Source: an uncultured Collinsella sp.
GTDB taxonomy: Bacteria > Actinomycetota > Coriobacteriia > Coriobacteriales > Coriobacteriaceae
NCBI GenBank assembly: GCA_902495545.1
Contig: CABUXM010000080.1
Span: forward strand, 1 to 8,546
DNA: 8,546 nucleotides
Reading direction: 5' to 3'
Positions 6,959 through 8,546 of this stretch are shown here, piece by piece. How positions within the stretch are numbered: position 1 is the first letter of the stretch; each line of letters opens with the position of its first letter. A program made the position numbers and the translations under genes. The notes beneath the pieces are model-generated. The model saw nothing but the letters and a program-made list of their open reading frames with translations, was not told where the DNA came from and ran no database searches.

Positions 6959-7636
6959 TTATACCCCCAGCGGCACGATCTTGGTGCCATGGAGTTCGGA
7001 GACGCCCAGTGCCGCCGCCACGGTATCGCGATTGGCCGTGGAAATGCCGCCACCGGGAAGGATGGTCAGGCGGTCGCCCGCGTACTCGATCAAGCGGACC
7101 AGGTTTTCGAAGTTGTCCTCGATCGGCGTACCAGCAGTACCACCGTGCGTCAGAATGCGCGTGACGCCGCAGTCGGCGAGCGTGTCAATGGCGTCCAGCT
7201 GAGCCTCGGGCGAGAGCTGGTCAAACGCCATGTGGAAAGTGATGTCGATAGGATCGCGCTTGCACTCCTCGGTCGCGCAGCCCGCAGCCATCACAAGGGC
7301 ACCAAGCGTAAGTTCGTCGAGCGCCCATCCGCCAGCGCAGGGCTTGCAGCAGCCAAAGACCAAGCCGTCAACGCCCGCACTCACGGCAAGGCCCAGATCC
7401 ATCTCCATCATACGCAGCTCGTCCTGGTTGTAGTGAAAGTCGCCGCCACGCGGGCGAATCATGCACATCACCCGTGCATCGTGCTCGTGAGCATAGTTGG
7501 TCGTAGCGCTGATAACGCCGGCCGAAGGCGTAGTGCCACCAACGGCAAGGTTGTCGCACAGCTCGATACGCCTTGCACCGGCATCGACAGCCGCCGGCAC
7601 CCGCTCAAAGTTCTCGGCACAAAACTCGTACAGCAT
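6959..7636 (-). CDS. cutC: CutC family protein (copper homeostasis protein, TIM barrel)
   Basis: A 225-residue cytoplasmic protein, a normal length for bacterial CutC. Family signatures appear in order: RIELCDNLAVGGTTPS (23-38), MIRPRGGDFHY (59-69), GVDGLVFG (88-95), TFHMAFDQ (133-140), RILTHGG (160-166), LPGGGI (193-198) and HGTKI (216-220). CutC was linked to copper tolerance in E. coli and binds copper in some species, but its biochemical role remains unclear. Here the segment after GLVFG reads CCKPC (96-100), where most members I know have a stretch around an aspartate-glycine pair; further cysteines sit at 120 and 125. I chose ATG 7636, 8 bases after GGGGGT, because the longer frame (to 7753) adds 39 residues without family resemblance that would run into the upstream hairpin. 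The DUF4931 gene follows after 3 bases. There is no copper ATPase or chaperone in the window. Confidence 0.92.
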   Translation of the reverse strand: MLYEFCAENFERVPAAVDAGARRIELCDNLAVGGTTPSAGVISATTNYAHEHDARVMCMIRPRGGDFHYNQDELRMMEMDLGLAVSAGVDGLVFGCCKPCAGGWALDELTLGALVMAAGCATEECKRDPIDITFHMAFDQLSPEAQLDAIDTLADCGVTRILTHGGTAGTPIEDNFENLVRLIEYAGDRLTILPGGGISTANRDTVAAALGVSELHGTKIVPLGV

Positions 7637-7704
7637 AGATAGACCCCCAAAGACGGCAGATGTTTTCCGACGGGCATTGTCACACATCCCCATGAAGTTG
7701 CGGT

Positions 7705-7734
7705 GGAATAGGGACTGTTTATGGTGCAAAGCAA
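7705..7734 (-). promoter_or_regulatory. Weak candidate promoter for cutC-DUF4931
   Basis: On the minus strand TTGCTT (7734-7729) and TATTCC (7710-7705) are spaced 18 bases, about 70 bases before the cutC ATG. Match to consensus is moderate. A promoter is expected here because a strong terminator closes the upstream operon. Confidence 0.3.
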
Positions 7735-7752
7735 CCTGACTCCCTTGCACCA
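7722..7752. repeat. REP-like inverted repeat upstream of cutC
   Basis: TGGTGCAA (7722-7729) and TTGCACCA (7745-7752) are perfect 8-bp arms around a 15-base loop. It abuts the livF terminator and overlaps the candidate cutC -35. The GGTGCAAAG...CTCCCTTGCACC pattern recalls extragenic palindromes of many bacteria that spread through REP-associated transposases; this is from memory. It could instead be an operator of cutC. Confidence 0.45.
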
Positions 7753-7789
7753 AAAAAGGGGCGCTGACCGGGATAGTCAGCGCCCCTTT
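7752..7789 (-). terminator. Intrinsic terminator of the liv operon
   Basis: In the minus-strand RNA, AAAGGGGCGCTGAC (7789-7776) pairs perfectly with GTCAGCGCCCCTTT (7768-7755). The 14-bp stem has a 7-base loop and runs into a TTTTTT tract (7757-7752). It begins 10 bases after the livF stop. The opposite strand has only TTT after the stem, so it acts mainly in the livF direction. Confidence 0.93.
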
Positions 7790-7799
7790 GCTGGAAAAA

Positions 7800-8513
7800 T
7801 TAACCGCCTAGGTAGGCTTTGCGGACGTTGTCGTCGTGGAGCAGCTCTTGGCCGGTGCCGGTCATGGTAATCTTGCCGGTCTCGAGCACGTAGCCGCGTG
7901 TGGCGATGGAAAGCGCCATCTGCGCGTTTTGCTCGACCAGAAGCACCGTGGTGCCAGCCTTATGCAGATCCTCGACAATCTGGAAGATCTGTTCGATCAG
8001 AATCGGCGCCAGACCCATGGAAGGTTCGTCGAGCATGAGCAGCTTGGGGTTACTCATAAGGGCGCGGCCCATAACGAGCATCTGCTGCTCGCCGCCCGAA
8101 AGGGTGCCGGCGACCTGGCGACGGCGCTCCTTCAGGCGCGGGAACTGCTCGTAGACGCGCTCCAGGCCCGGAGCCACCGTGGACTTGGGCTGCGTATAGG
8201 CGCCCATCTCCAGGTTCTCCTCAACCGTCATCTGCAAAAAGGCGCGACGACCCTCGGGAACCTGAGCCAGTCCCTTACCAACCAGCTTATCGGCGGGCGT
8301 ATGGGTAATGTCCTCGCCCATAAACTTGATGGAGCCGGTCTTGGAGCGCAGCAGGCCCGAGACGGTCTTGAGCGTTGTAGACTTACCGGCGCCGTTCGCG
8401 CCGATCAGAGCCACGATCTCGCCCTCGTTAACGTTAAAGGAGATGTCCTTGATGGCGTGGATGGCGCCGTACCAGACGTTGATGTTGTAGACGGAAAGCA
8501 TCGGCTCTGCCAT
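7800..8513 (-). CDS. livF: Branched-chain amino acid ABC transporter ATP-binding protein LivF
   Basis: A 237-residue ATPase, the family's usual length, that powers import of leucine, isoleucine and valine (or related amino acids) from the cytoplasmic face of the membrane, working with LivG, the permeases LivH/LivM and an external binding protein. Walker A is GANGAGKST (Lys44), the signature is LSGGEQQ (Ser139 onward), and Walker B is LLMLDEPS (Asp162, Glu163), followed by a D-loop region MGLAP. The switch position reads VEQNAQMAL, with glutamine/asparagine where many ABC ATPases have histidine; this, the VPEGRRAF stretch before the signature and the C-terminal AYLGG are typical of LivF. ATG 8513 directly follows the TAA of the upstream gene, and its ribosome site AAGGGGGAG lies inside that gene, so translation is coupled. 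A strong terminator follows. The exact amino acid range cannot be read from sequence. Confidence 0.94.
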   Translation of the reverse strand: MAEPMLSVYNINVWYGAIHAIKDISFNVNEGEIVALIGANGAGKSTTLKTVSGLLRSKTGSIKFMGEDITHTPADKLVGKGLAQVPEGRRAFLQMTVEENLEMGAYTQPKSTVAPGLERVYEQFPRLKERRRQVAGTLSGGEQQMLVMGRALMSNPKLLMLDEPSMGLAPILIEQIFQIVEDLHKAGTTVLLVEQNAQMALSIATRGYVLETGKITMTGTGQELLHDDNVRKAYLGG

Positions 8514-8546
8514 TTAGTTCTCCCCCTTATCCTGCTTGCCCAGATA
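8514..8546 (-). CDS. livG: C-terminus of the upstream ABC transporter gene, probably LivG (partial)
   Basis: Only the last ten codons and TAA are in the window: YLGKQDKGEN. A YLG near the end is common in LivG/LivF-type ATPases, and livG normally precedes livF. The stop codon abuts the livF ATG without a gap. The identification rests on position and this short motif. Confidence 0.55.
   Translation of the reverse strand, partial: YLGKQDKGEN

Noticed and set aside
6716..7642. A 308-codon plus-strand frame spanning cutC and the DUF4931 gene.
   Set aside because: It crosses two well-supported minus-strand genes and shows no domain.
7637..7753. N-terminal extension of CutC starting at 7753.
   Set aside because: It would translate the hairpin region and add 39 residues outside the family; ATG 7636 has a well-placed GGGGGT and begins at the normal CutC N-terminus.

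Overview
This 8.5-kb window is dense chromosomal sequence, GC-rich and almost fully coding. It looks like a Gram-positive, probably gut-associated actinobacterium. The codon style, strong GGGG-type ribosome binding sites and gene content remind me of Coriobacteriia such as Collinsella, but I cannot check this and hold it only moderately. I see no rRNA, tRNA, CRISPR array, insertion sequence or phage gene.

Region by region. On the minus strand, bases 4853-1566 encode a 1095-residue protein in which a complete RecJ single-strand exonuclease is joined to a superfamily-2 helicase resembling RecQ. Fifteen bases after its stop starts a RelA/SpoT-type bifunctional (p)ppGpp synthetase/hydrolase, which runs off the left edge (516 codons visible). 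The two are probably one transcription unit, driven by a good minus-strand promoter near 4962-4988. A divergent 223-bp region (4906-5128) holds that promoter and several perfect palindromes, one of them filling the space between the -35 and -10 boxes. On the plus strand, 5129-6127 encodes a ten-helix bile acid:sodium symporter (BASS) family transporter.

The transporter converges, with a 30-bp gap, on a minus-strand pair: cutC (7636-6959), then a HIT/GalT-like DUF4931 protein (6955-6158) that starts 3 bases after the cutC stop. Upstream of cutC are a REP-like hairpin and a strong intrinsic terminator. The terminator ends the right-hand operon, where LivF (8513-7800) follows the last codons of what is probably LivG.

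How the genes fit together: recJ and rel join recombination/fork processing to the stringent response, in an order that recalls recJ-apt-rel of Bacillus but without apt. livG-livF are the two ATPases of a branched-chain amino acid importer. cutC and the DUF4931 gene look translationally coupled, which suggests a shared but unknown job. The most unusual items are the RecJ-helicase fusion, its palindrome-rich control region with a possible leader peptide, and a cysteine cluster in CutC. I found no clearly new multi-gene system.
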